A stretch of 64,000 bases of DNA from Bacteroidota bacterium (GCA_016713645.1 JADJOU010000004.1:124001-188000), one strand, 5' to 3'; positions 27,357 through 38,501 are shown, counted from the stretch's first letter. Numbers and translations are program-made. Notes: generated by a model from the letters alone, not told the origin.

Positions 27357-28244
27357 CTAAGGATAGCTAAGCACAGCTTTGATATGACTATTTAGGCTTT
27401 TTCTTTTCAATTCGTTTTGTCTCAACCCCGCTTTCAATGCAGTTTTGGCGTTCAAAGATGTAACAACTTTTTTACCTGTTTTAGCTTCAATTTCCTTTCG
27501 AGTATTACCAGCGATTTTTCCTCCTTGTGCTGCTATGACTTTGCTTTCAGTAAAATTTTTAGGCTTTTTCTCTTTACTAATTTCAGTTGTTGTAGCTTCT
27601 GCTAGCATATTTAACACCAATTCTAGATTGGTCATATTATCACGTAGATTTTCCTTTTTTAAACCCTTGTGCTTCTTATAAAGTTTCACAGAAAATCCAC
27701 TCCATCCTTTTGTTATTATATCAGTTAATGAAGCATATTCTTGCCCTTGTTTTATTCCTCTTTTATCCCATTCATCAGTAAGTTCCTTGCGAACCTCAAT
27801 ACTTTTTAATCTTTGATTTATCCACTCTTTACTATAGCCTTTTTTGAAATATGTTTCCATTAACCTATCAATTCCTATTTCAGGATCTTCAATTTCATAA
27901 ATACGTTCACGTCCGACTTTAGCTAACCACAACTTGAAGGGCTCTGCTTTTTTAGAAGGCACTGATTGAATTAATCGAAATAGTTGTTCTGTATCAGCAA
28001 CATCCGTGAGGTAAAATTTTCCATCGGTAGACTTCATTTTCAGTTGACTACAATTTGTAGTCAACTCGCTACCTTCTGCTTTTAATCGTGCTTTTAAAAC
28101 ACTCCAATACTTTCTTGGATTCGGACTATCTGTTAAAATAGAAACTACATCAATAATAGAAAAGTACCATTTTTCTTGTTTTTCATCCCAATGCGTGCGG
28201 ACTTGTTTTTCCTCAAATATTTTAATAGCGTTTTCCTTTGACAT
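27357..28244 (-). CDS. Bro-N / DinD-like protein (phage antirepressor type)
   Basis: 295 residues. The N-terminal Bro-N domain (WYFSIIDVVSILTDS, PRKYWSVLKARLKAEGSE, FYLTDVADTEQLFRLIQSVP) is followed by FKLWLAKVGRERIYE and a DinD-like C-terminal region (LTDIITKGWSGFSVKLYKKH, NMTNLELVLNMLAEATT), with a basic end. Such proteins are carried by phages, mobile elements and SOS-regulated loci and are thought to bind DNA. Here it lies between two direct repeats and beside a duplicated murB end, with no integrase. This suggests a small or decayed element. The gene itself is intact, unlike many neighbours. Confidence 0.82.
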   Translation of the reverse strand: MSKENAIKIFEEKQVRTHWDEKQEKWYFSIIDVVSILTDSPNPRKYWSVLKARLKAEGSELTTNCSQLKMKSTDGKFYLTDVADTEQLFRLIQSVPSKKAEPFKLWLAKVGRERIYEIEDPEIGIDRLMETYFKKGYSKEWINQRLKSIEVRKELTDEWDKRGIKQGQEYASLTDIITKGWSGFSVKLYKKHKGLKKENLRDNMTNLELVLNMLAEATTTEISKEKKPKNFTESKVIAAQGGKIAGNTRKEIEAKTGKKVVTSLNAKTALKAGLRQNELKRKSLNSHIKAVLSYP

Positions 28245-28440
28245 CTAAATCATTAATATTATGAACGAAAATACTAAAATTTTACAGCACACCTGTTTAT
28301 AGTTGTTCATGAATTGACTTAACTAATTTCAATAATGATATAGGCGTAAAATGCACTTTCGTATGTGATTACAAACTTGATATGGTAGAAAATTACCCAA
28401 AACGTCACTTCGTGAAAAAACCTGCGTTCTATTTTTAAAA

Positions 28441-28508
28441 CTTAAAATTAAAATATTCAATCGCTAATCTATAAACTGTGGATATACGAGTATAGACATC
28501 AATTGATG
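28441..28508. repeat. Direct repeat copy R2 flanking the Bro-N gene, abutting the murB end duplicate
   Basis: Second copy of the repeat described at 27276-27341. It ends within 3 bp of where similarity to murB begins (ATG at 28511), so its right edge coincides with the duplication junction. Confidence 0.7.
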
Positions 28509-28510
28509 CA

Positions 28511-28747
28511 ATGCCCAATTACAAGGTGGGAGCGAATTATAAAATTCCCGCAGGATGGTTAATTGAGCAATGCGGATGGAAGGGAAAAGTGGCGGGCAAT
28601 ATGGGCTCCCATGCCAAACAAGCACTGGTCCTTGTCAATTATGGGGATGCGACAGGCGCAGAAGTGATTGCATTGGCCAGAGCTATTCAAGCCTCTGTAA
28701 AGGCAAAATTTGATATAGAGATTGAGATGGAAGTGAATATTGTCTAA
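28511..28747 (+). pseudogene. Diverged duplicate of the last 237 bp of murB
   Basis: The 79 codons (including stop) align without gaps to murB 26100-26336. By hand I count 30 base differences (about 87 percent identity), of which 23 are silent and 7 change the amino acid. A 38-base identical block begins at AGAGCTATTCAAGCC. The excess of silent changes shows that both versions spent most of their separation under selection as functional murB ends. So this is not a recent tandem copy that decayed in place. There is no promoter-proximal part of murB, so it cannot make an enzyme. A weak hairpin (28751-28776) follows it. Confidence 0.85.
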
Positions 28748-28803
28748 TTCCAAAGGAATCTATTTCAATCCTTTTGCTTGAAATACAAATTCAAGGATTT
28801 AAA

Positions 28804-31800
28804 CTATTTCAACCTCAACACTTGCAAACTCTCTTCATTTTTTGCGGCAATTAGGGAATATTTTCCATTGATTGTAATCGGAATGAGGCTTTTCACATCT
28901 CCATCGACATAAAAACCATTTTGCAGATAGTGCTGTGAAGCAAAATTTCCTTTTCCTTTATTTTCTAAAATCAATCCTGTTCCAGCATCATTTTGTCCTG
29001 TTTCTACTTCCATACAGTAAGTATTTCCTGTGATGATGATTTCAGGCAGTTGGTCGTTGTTCAAGTCCTTGACAACAATCCCATTTGCAGAGGAATATTG
29101 CGCTTCAATCGGCAGCACTTGTTTAACAAAACCCTGATCGCCGCTATTGATAAATACACAAGAATTAAATTCATTGACAAATAAAATGGCAGAACTCGTT
29201 AATTGCTCTTCGTTGAATATTTGTGCAATAGAAGCGGTAGAATAAGGCCTGTATCGGTTGTAGCGCTTTTTGAGAAAAGGCATTTGATCGACCATATTAT
29301 CGCGAATGGCAATGGGATAATAACCATCTCTGCTGAAATAATTGATGACGATATCGGTACTTCCATTTTTATCATAATCATTCACAAACATCTGCAGCGG
29401 GACTCTCTCATTGCCTGATATTGTGTATTGATTCCATGGTTGCCTGCAATGATGTCCAAGTCGCCATCATTATCTATATCGGCTAACTGAATATTTCTCC
29501 ACCATCCGTTAGAGGTGGCAATCGGATTGACATTCCAATTGATTTTTCCTTTCTCGTTATAGCATGTGCGGATGGGTTGCCATTCACCTCCTATAATCAA
29601 ATCCTGCCAGCCGTCTTTATTCACATCTCCAACAGCTGCAGCTGTAATCATACCTGTTCTTGAAAGACTGTCTACAATTTGAACCTTGTCTTTGTTGATT
29701 TGAATGATATAGCTGGTGGGGTTTCTTCCATAATGACCAGGGATGCTTTTGGCACCGATATACACGTCCAACTTCCCATCTTTATCAAAATCAGCGGATA
29801 CCATCGTGTGACTGCTCACGGAGATATTATTCGACAAGACCATTTTTTCAAACTTACCACCTCCTGTATTGATATAGTATTTGAGTAAGTATTTAGATTT
29901 GTCGAGCGAAAATTCATTGCCCCCGCATGCTATGAGCATATCCCTATCCCCATCTCCATCAAAGTCCTCTAGTAAAATTGCCCCATCCTCTGTTTGTTTG
30001 TCTGCTTCAAAAACAGCTTGTGGGGAATAATCAAAACTTCCTTTTTTGTTTTGAAGGAATACAGATGTAGCAAAACCAACGGCACCGCCTAAAACAATAT
30101 CGTCTAATCCATCTCCATTTAAATCTCCTTTAGAAAGACATGGTCCTAATCTTGATAGTTGATAAGGCAGCAATGGTTCTAATCTAAAATCGATAAATGG
30201 ATTGTCTCGATAGACTACCTTGAGATTGGCTTCTTCTGTGATATCATCAAAGACTTTTTTAATAACGACTTGTTTCTTTTGACTTGGCACGGCATTTTTA
30301 TAATAAAATTGATAGGTCTTATTTGCAGTAGCTAAATTCATGCTCTCTGTCTTTCCATCTGGCCAGGTGATTTTGATATTGCATTCATTGAAATTCTGCA
30401 AACCGAAAACTTGTGTCAAATCGTGGGTCGATATATAACCTTTATATGGATTTACAACGATTGTTTGGTTGAATTGATTGGGAACTTCAACTTCTATTTT
30501 TGCACCAATTGCATTGATGTTTTTTGAAGAGCCGTGCAGTTTTATTTTCACATAATTTCCCCAGCCATTTTCGCGCGCCAAGTTTTTGTGAACAAAAGGC
30601 TCGTCATTGGTATTATTGACGACGATATCTAAATCCCCATCATTATCTAAATCTCCATACGCAGCGCCAAAACTCCATGATGGGTCATCTATCCCCACTT
30701 CTTTGGAGAGCTTTTGAAATGTCTCGCCTTGAATATTTTTATAATAGTAATTTCGAACTTTGATAGAGGGGATTCCAGAAAATAAGTTTTGAATATCTTG
30801 CTTGGTCCTTAAATCTCTGGTTATTTTATTGATGGAATCCATTGAGAAGAATAGATAATCCAAATCGGTGACATCTCGAATGAATCCATTCGTAATATAG
30901 AGATCCTTCAATCCATCATTGTCAAAGTCCGCGAGGAGTGGTGCCCAAGACCAATCACTTCGGGCAGTATTGGTTGCAAAACTGATGTCTGCATATTTCC
31001 CATTGCCGATATTTTTTTGCAGGGTATTGCGCTCATACTGCTTGCCATAGCCATATTTAATGAGAAAATTAATTTGATCATAATTATCTCCCCGGCGCAA
31101 TTGTTTGATTCTCGGCAAGTATTCTGGCAACATATCCATGGTTAAAAGATCACTCAAACCATCATTGTTAAAATCGGCATATTCACTGCCCATTGATGCA
31201 AATGAATGGTGTTGGAAGGTCTTGATATGCTCATCTTCGAAATAGTTGTTTCCTTTGTTGATATACAAATAATCATTGTCTTTGAAATCATTGCATATAT
31301 AGATGTCTGCCAATCCGTCTCCATTCATGTCTTCGACAATGGCGCTTAAGCCAAAATCATTTGATTCTAATCCTGCGGCTTTGGTGACATTGACAAATTT
31401 ACCTCCTTGGTTGATATAGAGTTTATTGCTTGCAAATTCATTGGCTACATCTTTAACCCTTTTCAATTCCCCATTTTTATCATAGGCGACATTGACTTTT
31501 TTATGGTCTTTTTCTAAAGTAAAGAATGGATAGTTTAACAAGAATAAATCCAAATCGCCATCATTGTCCATATCATAGAAATTGGCTTGGTTAGAATAGC
31601 CTGGGTCATCAATGCCATATTCTTTTGCCTTTTCGGTAAAAGTGCCATCGTGGTTATTGATATACAATTCATTTCTGCGCAATTCTTTATCTGCCATCAG
31701 TGTTTTACCGAGATAAATATCCAACCAACCATCATTATTGATGTCAACCATGGCCACGCCTGTATAGAATGAATTTGGTCGATTGCCTATATCTGCCAAC

Positions 31801-32084
31801 AGTGTGATATCTTCAAATTTGAAATTTCCTTTGTTTTTAAAGAGTCGACTTTTAAATCGATTGCTCGTCAAAAAAACATCGGAGAGTCCATCGTTATCAA
31901 TATCGCCAATTGCTACACCACCGCCATTATAATAATAGGTGAAGATGATAAAATTGATGTATTCATCATCTTCGACTATATTTTTGAAATAAATCCCTGT
32001 CTGCTCTGGTTTTAAATTTTCAAACAATCTAGGTTGCTGAGCACATAGTGCGAATGGGAAAAGAATAAATACTAAATACTTCAT
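28804..32084 (-). CDS. FG-GAP/VCBS repeat protein with ASPIC/UnbV domain, one frameshift
   Basis: About 1,094 residues when joined at 29414-29415, where one G is missing on the coding strand (restoring Gln-Gly-Asn-Glu-Arg-Val-Pro-Leu). Signal peptide LVFILFPFALCAQ. Many FG-GAP blades with calcium-type loops such as DIDNDGLSDVF, DINNDGWLDIY and DFDGDGDRDM. Around residue 530-600 lies the ASPIC/UnbV region (GYISTHDLTQVFGLQNFNEC, ITWPDGKTESM). It probably forms a surface-exposed beta-propeller. No T9SS sorting domain ends it (stop after LQVLRLK). It is the upstream... neighbour of a tandem paralogue at 32223-35509 on the same strand. Confidence 0.85.
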
Positions 32085-32106
32085 AGAGTGTTGAATGCTA
32101 GATGGA

Positions 32107-32114
32107 CAAAATTA
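32107..32114 (-). promoter_or_regulatory. -7 box TAATTTTG for the first FG-GAP/ASPIC gene
   Basis: Matches TAnnTTTG on the minus strand, 22 bp upstream of the ATG at 32084. This suggests separate transcription from the paralogue behind it. Confidence 0.5.
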
Positions 32115-32222
32115 GATTTTTATCCTGATTTATTTCATTTTAATTTGTGAGAGTCGAGATGTCCTAGGCGCAGCAATTGGGGGCGAATTAATCATCCTTA
32201 AGGCAATTCATAGAATCTAAAA

Positions 32223-35200
32223 TTATTTGTCATTTTTCAGCTTCATCACTTGAAGTCGATCTCCATTCTTTGCCGCAATAAGGGTGAATTTGCCTTGTAT
32301 TTCAATTGGCATGAAACATTTTACATCGCCAGGGATAAAAAAACCATTCTCTTGAAATGTTTGAGATTTGAAATATCCTTTCCCCCTGTTTTCTAAAATT
32401 AATCCAGTGCCTGCATCATTCTGACCTGTTTCAATTTCCATCGCATAGGTATTTCCGGCAAGGATGATTTCTGGAAGATTGTCTCGGTTGATATCTTTGA
32501 TTAATATGCCGTTTGCGGAAGAATATTGGGCTTCTATGGGCAGTATTGACTTTGAAAACCCCTGATTTTCCTCATTGATAAAAACACATGAATTGAATTC
32601 ATTCGTCATTAAAATTAATGAACTAGCCAATTGCGCACTATCAAATACATCTTCCATCGATGCGATGGAGTAGGGTTTGGTTCGATTGTATCTCTTTTTC
32701 AAATAGGGCATTTGGTCAACCATATTAGCTCTAGTGGCGATAGGTGTATACTTACCTTCATATTTGGTATTGATTGCGATATCCGTGCTCCCATTTTTGT
32801 CAAAATCATTGACATGCATTAAAAGGGGATTTGTCTCGTTTCCTCGATACTGTGAATTCAATCCGTGATTCCCCGCAATGATATCAATATCCCCATCTTG
32901 GTCGATATCTGCCAATTGGATATTTCTCCACCATCCATTACTCACCGGCAGAGGTTTTACCTCCCAATTGATTTTGCCGCGATCATTCAAACATGTTCTA
33001 ATAGGTTGCCATTCTCCACCGATGATTAAATCTGACCACCCATCTTTATTGATATCACCAACAGCTGCAGCAGTTACCATGCCTATTTGCGATAAGCTGT
33101 CTATTATGTGAACATTGTCGTTTTGAATTTGAATGAGATAGCTCGTAGGATTTCTCCCGTAATGGCCTGGAATACTTCTAGCCCAATGAATACCTCCCAT
33201 TTTCCATCGCGATTGAAATCCGCTGTCACAATATTGTGGCTGCTCACCGATAGATTATTGATCAATTCAACTTTCTTGAATTGACCATTTCCTGCATTGG
33301 CATAGTACTTTAACAAATACTTTTTAGAGTCGTGCGAAAACTCATTCCCCCCGCATGCGATTAGAATATCTTTATCGCCGTCAGCATCGAAATCTTCCAT
33401 AAGTATTGCACCATCTTCAGTCTGCTTATCCAATTCAAAAGCAGCTTGTGCAGAATAATCGAAACTGCCTTTTATTCTGAAAATAAATGGAAGTTGCAAA
33501 TCCGACGGCACCGCCTAGCACAATATCTTCCAATCCATCTCCATTCAAATCCGCTCTGCTGATGCATGGCCCCATTTTAGATAATTGGAAGGGGAGCAGT
33601 GGTTCTAGTCTGTAGTCAATATATGGATTGTCTTGATAAACTGCTTTAAGATTTGACTCGACACTGATGTCTTCAAAGAGGGTTTTAATTGTCTTTATAG
33701 GCCTGTCTTTCAGGATTGCATTTTTATAATTAAATTGGTATAGTTTATTTGAAATTGCATGATTTAGATATTCCGTTTTCCCATCTGGCCAAGTGATTTG
33801 AATATCACATACGTTAAAAGTATCCAAGCCAATAACTTGTTTTAAATCATGTGTAGATAAATATCCTTTATATGGATTGACAATTATTGTTTGAATAAAG
33901 TGATTGGGGATAATTACCTCAATTTTTGCTCCGATGGCATCTATGTTTTTTTCAGGGCCGATGAGTTTGATGCTGACCGAATTTCCTGATCCATTTTCAC
34001 GCGCTAAGTTTTTATGAATAAATGCTTGGTCATTCGCATTGTTGATAATAATATCTAAATCGCCATCATTGTCCAAATCGCCATATGCCGCGCCATAACT
34101 CCAAAATGGTTAATTTAACCCAATTTCATTAGATGCATCTAAAAAGGATTTTCCCGCTATATTCTTGAAAAATAATTCTTTACTTTTAAGGATGGAATGG
34201 AGGAATAGAGGTTCTGGATTTCCGTTTTAGATTTTAATTTAATCGTCAATTTATTGATTGAGTCAAAGGTGAAATTGTGAAAATCCTCATCAGTCAAATC
34301 CTTGACATTGCCATTGGTGATATATAAATCTTTATAACCATCATTATCGAAATCTGCAAGCAATGGTGTCCAAGACCAATCGGTTCTAGCAATTCCAGCT
34401 ACAAAACCAATATCTGCATATTTACCATTGCCAATGTTTTTTTGAAGGGTATTCTTTTCAAATTGTGTTCCATACCCATACTTGGTCAAAAAATTCACTT
34501 GATCGTAATTTGCCCCATTTCTCAATTGCTTATATCTTTGGATGTTTTCAGGAAGCATGTCTAAGGTGATTAAATCACTCATACCATCATTGTTGAAATC
34601 GGCATAATCACTTCCCATGGCAGAAAAAGAATGGTGATGAAATGAGGCCGCATGATTTTCTATAAAAGTATTATTTCCTTTGTTGATATACAAAACATCG
34701 GGATCTTTAAAATCATTACAAATATGTATATCGGGCAATTTGTCTCCATTGAAGTCTTCTATAATGGCGCTAAGACCAAATGTATGCGATTTCAATCCCG
34801 CTTCTGCTGTGACATCTTTGAATAGTCCATTGGTATTGATATACAATTTATTGGTTTCAAATTCCGTGGGTTCATCTAATACAATTTCCATATTGCCTTC
34901 TGCATTCAGCCTGACATTGGTTTTTCTTTGATCTTGAAAGCGATTTAAAAATGGTTGATTGAGTAAAAACATATCGATATCACCATCTAAGTCGATGTCA
35001 GAAAAATAGGCTTGATATCCATATCCAGCATCATCCAATCCGCATGCTTTAGCTTTTTCAGTAAATGTGCCATCGCGATTATTGATATACAATTCATTTC
35101 TTCTAAAATCTTCATTCAGCAAAGACGTTTTGCATAAATAGATATCCAGCCAACCATCTTGGTTGATGTCAACCATACTTGCTCCTGTGTAATAAAAATT

Positions 35201-35509
35201 CGGGCGATTGCCCACATGAGCGGTTGCGGAGATATCACGAAAATGGAAATTGCCCAAATTCTTATAGAGTTTGCTCTGATATCGATTGCTTGTTAAAAAT
35301 ACATCGGATAGTCCATCGTGATCAATATCACCAATGGCAACTCCTGCGCCATTATAGAATACAGGTAAATTGTAAATGTTAATTGAATCATCGTCTTCAA
35401 TAATATTATTAAAATAAATCCCCGTTTGCTCTGCGGATAAATTTTCAAAATTGGTTTTCCCTTGTGCAAAAGCAAATAAAGGGAATAGTATAACGAGCAG
35501 CTGTTTCAA
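32223..35509 (-). CDS. Tandem paralogue: FG-GAP/ASPIC-UnbV protein with three frameshifts and one stop
   Basis: The same architecture as its neighbour: signal peptide (QLLVILFPLFAFAQG), FG-GAP loops (DIDHDGLSDVF, DINQDGWLDIY), ASPIC/UnbV region (GYLSTHDLKQVIG, ITWPDGKTEYL) and more blades. Breaks: one T lost in the A/T run 34168-34172, an in-frame TAA at 34110-34112 (a Gln codon would fit), an A-run length change at 33470-33473, and one G lost at 33182-33184. Joined, it is about 1,095 residues, the same as the paralogue. It starts with TTG at 35509. Given the error pattern elsewhere I lean to an intact gene with consensus errors, but four breaks plus a stop allow real decay. Confidence 0.75.
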
Positions 35510-35528
35510 TCCATTTGGTCTATTTGCA

Positions 35529-35536
35529 CAAAACTA
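35529..35536 (-). promoter_or_regulatory. -7 box TAGTTTTG for the second FG-GAP/ASPIC gene
   Basis: Matches TAnnTTTG on the minus strand, 19 bp upstream of the TTG start at 35509, in the divergent region shared with the DUF5683 gene. Confidence 0.5.
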
Positions 35537-35586
35537 AATTTTTAAAGATGATTTATTCGATTAAATTTGTGTTCTAATTGGTATAG

Positions 35587-36264
35587 GTGAAATCACATAT
35601 AATGCTCGTCCTCTTTTTCATGTCAGTCTTTTCTGAATGTCTATTGGCGCAGCACATCACCATCGACAGCATCTCGAAATCTCCCCAAAAGTTAAATCAA
35701 ATTGATAGCATAATCAAGGTCTCTAAGAAAGACGTGAAGCATTCAGCGAGCCTAGCAGCTATCTTATCTGCTGGATTGCCTGGATTGGGTCAAGTATACA
35801 ATAAAAAATATTGGAAAATTCCCATTGTATGGGCTGGATTGAGCGGATTCGGCTATGGTTGGATATCCAACGCCAATGAATTCAGCGCCTCTAAAAAAGC
35901 CTATCAGAGTTTTTTTGATGAAGATACGGCAAATTTTATTGCGTATAAAAATTACACAGATAGGGATCAAATAAAATCACTGCAAAATGGTTTTAAAAGT
36001 CAGATGGATATGTTTATTTTGCTAACGGTGGCTTGGTATACCATGAATATTATCGATGCAACGGTAGATGCGCACCTCTTTAAGTTTGACGTAAGCGATG
36101 ATATGAGTCTCGAATGGCGACCTAATATTTTTCCCACGATGCAAAGTATGCATGCAAGCTTGGATATTCAATTGCATTTGAATCATCAATCCAGAAAAAT
36201 GAAAGCGGAAAAATTGATAAAAAAGAACAAATACGATCATTTTAATATTCACGTTTTAAAATAA
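35587..36264 (+). CDS. DUF5683 domain-containing exported protein
   Basis: 225 residues from a GTG at 35587; an ATG at 35602 is an equal candidate. A signal-peptide-like N-terminus ends SECLLAQH. The DUF5683 core reads SAILSAGLPGLGQVYNKKYW, PIVWAGLSGFGYGWISNAN and DMFILLTVAWYTMNIIDATV, with two to three membrane segments. This family is common in Bacteroidota and of unknown function. It is placed 5 bp upstream of dapB and so is co-transcribed, as in many relatives. No break was seen. Confidence 0.88.
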   Translation: MKSHIMLVLFFMSVFSECLLAQHITIDSISKSPQKLNQIDSIIKVSKKDVKHSASLAAILSAGLPGLGQVYNKKYWKIPIVWAGLSGFGYGWISNANEFSASKKAYQSFFDEDTANFIAYKNYTDRDQIKSLQNGFKSQMDMFILLTVAWYTMNIIDATVDAHLFKFDVSDDMSLEWRPNIFPTMQSMHASLDIQLHLNHQSRKMKAEKLIKKNKYDHFNIHVLK

Positions 36265-36269
36265 GCAAC

Positions 36270-36995
36270 ATGAGAATTGGCTTAATTGGCTATGGGAAAA
36301 TGGGAAAGACCATTGAAAGTATTATTCGAGAAGAAGGCAAGCACGAGATTGGCTTGATAATTTCTGAAGAGAATCTTCATGAATTCACGGTGGAGAATCT
36401 TCAAAAAATTGATGTTGCTATTGAATTCACCCAGCCCAATAGTGCGGTGTCCAATATTATGAAATGCTTTGAAGCAAATATTCCTGTAGTCGTTGGAACG
36501 ACAGCGTGGCACGAACACACCCAAAGTAAAAGCTTATTGTGAAGCAAATAATCAGACAATTCTCCTTCATCCAATTTTAGTATTGGGGTGAATATATTCT
36601 TTGAGATCAATCGAAAACTCGCAGAGATTATGTATGCCAATCCTGCTTATGCGCCTAGTTTGACCGAGATTCATCATACAGAGAAGAAAGATGCCCCGAG
36701 CGGCACTGCCGTGACACTGGCTCAAGATTTAGTCGATAAATTACATCTAACAGGTTGGGAACTCGTCAATCAAGTTCCAGTGGAGTCAGCAGGTAAATTG
36801 CCGATTGTGGCACTGCGTGAACCAGATGTGCCTGGCACCCATAGTATTCTATATGAATCAGATATAGATCAAATTGAAATTATTCACACGGCTAAATCTA
36901 GACGAGGTTTTGCTTTTGGAGCAATCCGAGCAGCCGAATTTATCTTTGGGAAAAAGGGATTTTTCGAAATGAAAGATGTGCTGAATTTTAAGTAA
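36270..36995 (+). CDS. dapB: 4-hydroxy-tetrahydrodipicolinate reductase, two frameshifts
   Basis: Reduces the dihydrodipicolinate intermediate in the lysine/diaminopimelate pathway with NAD(P)H. N-terminal nucleotide fold MRIGLIGYGKMGKTIE, then VAIEFTQPNSAVSNI and VVVGTTAWHEH. The C-terminal domain has the signature EIHHTEKKDAPSGTAVTLA, holding the catalytic His and Lys. Two single-base losses, near 36518-36523 and 36561-36564, hide the middle segment; repaired, it reads Lys-Ala-Tyr-Cys-Glu-Ala-Asn-Asn and Ser-Asn-Phe-Ser-Ile-Gly-Val-Asn. About 242 residues, normal. Both breaks are probably sequencing errors in an essential gene. Confidence 0.93.
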
Positions 36996-37073
36996 GTGTA
37001 ATTGTCGAATAAGCATATTCAAAGATGCTTCAGCTATTTTTTCAAAATTTGGTTAAATTCATAAGCGAATTTT

Positions 37074-37081
37074 TATATTTG
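37074..37081 (+). promoter_or_regulatory. -7 box TATATTTG of glmM
   Basis: Perfect TAnnTTTG; only 4 bp (CCCC) separate it from the ATG at 37086, so the transcript is likely leaderless. TTTG at 37048-37051, about 22 bp upstream, may be the -33 element. Confidence 0.6.
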
Positions 37082-37085
37082 CCCC

Positions 37086-38489
37086 ATGGCATTGATAAAA
37101 TCTATTTCGGGAATCAGAGGGACAATTGGAGGCAAGAGTGGAGAAGGACTTACGCCAAATGATATTTTAAAATTCACCTTGGCATATGGCACTTGGGTCT
37201 TAAAAAATACAAATAATCCAAGAATAGTTGTTGGGCGCGATGCGCGTATCAGCGGTGAAATGGTCAACCATTTGGTGATTGGCTCTTTGCTCAGCATTGG
37301 CATTGATGTTGTTGACTTGGGTTTGAGTACGACACCTACAGTAGAATTGGCAGTGCCCAATGAAAAAGCTGGCGGAGGAATTATCATCACAGCCTCTCAC
37401 AATCCCAAACAATGGAATGCATTAAAATTGCTCAATGCAAAAGGAGAGTTTATCTCTGATGAAGAGGGCAAAGAGGTATTGGCCATTGCCGATAAAAAAT
37501 CGGGCTTTAGTTTTTCCGAAGTGGATAAATTGGGCAAAGTCGAATTGAAAACCGACTATATCGATTGGCACATTCAACAGATTCTCAATTTGCCATTGGT
37601 CGATGTAGATGCGATAAAATCCAAAAACTATAAAATTGCCATCGATGCTGTCAATAGCACAGGGGGCATTGCAGTTCCTAAATTACTCAAGGCCTTAGGC
37701 GTTAAGAATATCATCGAAATATATTGCGAGCCAACGGGGCATTTCCCGCATAATCCAGAACCTTTGCCAGAGAATTTATCTGAAATATCCAATCAAGTAA
37801 TACGCTCAAAAGCAGATCTCGGTATCGTCGTCGATCCTGATGTCGATCGATTGGCTTTGGTCAATGAAGATGGTTCTATGTTTGGGGAAGAATATACTTT
37901 AGTCGCTGTGGCAGATTATATCTTAAAGAATAAAAAGGGCAATACAGTTTCTAATTTATCTTCGACAAGAGCCTTGCGCGATGTTACTGAAGCTGCAGGA
38001 GGCAAATATGAGGCTTCAGCTGTAGGAGAGGTCAACGTGGTCAATCTGATGAAAGCAAATAATGCAGTCATCGGAGGCGAGGGGAACGGTGGAATCATCT
38101 ATCCAGATTTGCATTATGGAAGAGATGCCTTGGTGGGCATAGCGCTTTTTCTGACGCATCTCGCCAAATCAAATAAAAGACCTTCCATATTGAGGGCGAC
38201 CTATCCGAGTTACTATATTTCGAAGAATAAAATTGAATTGGATGGCACGATTGATGTCGATATGATATTGACTAAATTGCAGAAAAAATATGCAAAACAG
38301 CCCATTAGCATTATTGATGGGGTGAAAATTGAATTTGATAAGGAATGGGTCCACTTGAGAAAATCAAATACAGAGCCTATTATACGCATTTATTCGGAGA
38401 GCAATTCTGAGACGACTGCCAACAATATCGCCAAGCAAATCATGAAAGATGTACGATATGATTTAAATGGTTTTCATTTACTGAGTTAG
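37086..38489 (+). CDS. glmM: Phosphoglucosamine mutase
   Basis: 467 residues, complete. Converts glucosamine-6-phosphate to glucosamine-1-phosphate for UDP-GlcNAc. N-terminal ISGIRGTIGG, phosphoserine loop GIIITASHNPKQWN (Ser near residue 101), magnesium site VVDPDVDRLA, sugar-binding GEGNGGIIYP, and phosphate-binding RKSNTEPIIRIY near the C-terminus. It works with GlmS (41.6 kb here), but is transcribed on its own from a promoter right at the start codon. Its 3' end converges with panC, with 12 bp between the corrected stops. Confidence 0.94.
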   Translation: MALIKSISGIRGTIGGKSGEGLTPNDILKFTLAYGTWVLKNTNNPRIVVGRDARISGEMVNHLVIGSLLSIGIDVVDLGLSTTPTVELAVPNEKAGGGIIITASHNPKQWNALKLLNAKGEFISDEEGKEVLAIADKKSGFSFSEVDKLGKVELKTDYIDWHIQQILNLPLVDVDAIKSKNYKIAIDAVNSTGGIAVPKLLKALGVKNIIEIYCEPTGHFPHNPEPLPENLSEISNQVIRSKADLGIVVDPDVDRLALVNEDGSMFGEEYTLVAVADYILKNKKGNTVSNLSSTRALRDVTEAAGGKYEASAVGEVNVVNLMKANNAVIGGEGNGGIIYPDLHYGRDALVGIALFLTHLAKSNKRPSILRATYPSYYISKNKIELDGTIDVDMILTKLQKKYAKQPISIIDGVKIEFDKEWVHLRKSNTEPIIRIYSESNSETTANNIAKQIMKDVRYDLNGFHLLS

Positions 38490-38501
38490 ATTCTATCAGT
38501 G

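Noticed and set aside
26337..28510. Integrase, transposase or insertion sequence in the murB insert
   Set aside because: Neither encoded protein has recombinase motifs, and no terminal inverted repeats with target duplication were found.
29382..29424. Two separate proteins at 28804-29391 and 29382-32084
   Set aside because: The intact frame of the tandem paralogue aligns across the gap, and one missing G joins them.
38440..38501. Overlap of panC with the end of glmM
   Set aside because: The overlap arises from one extra base in the run 38523-38525. Removing it gives the normal PanC ending and a stop at 38502-38504, so the genes do not overlap.
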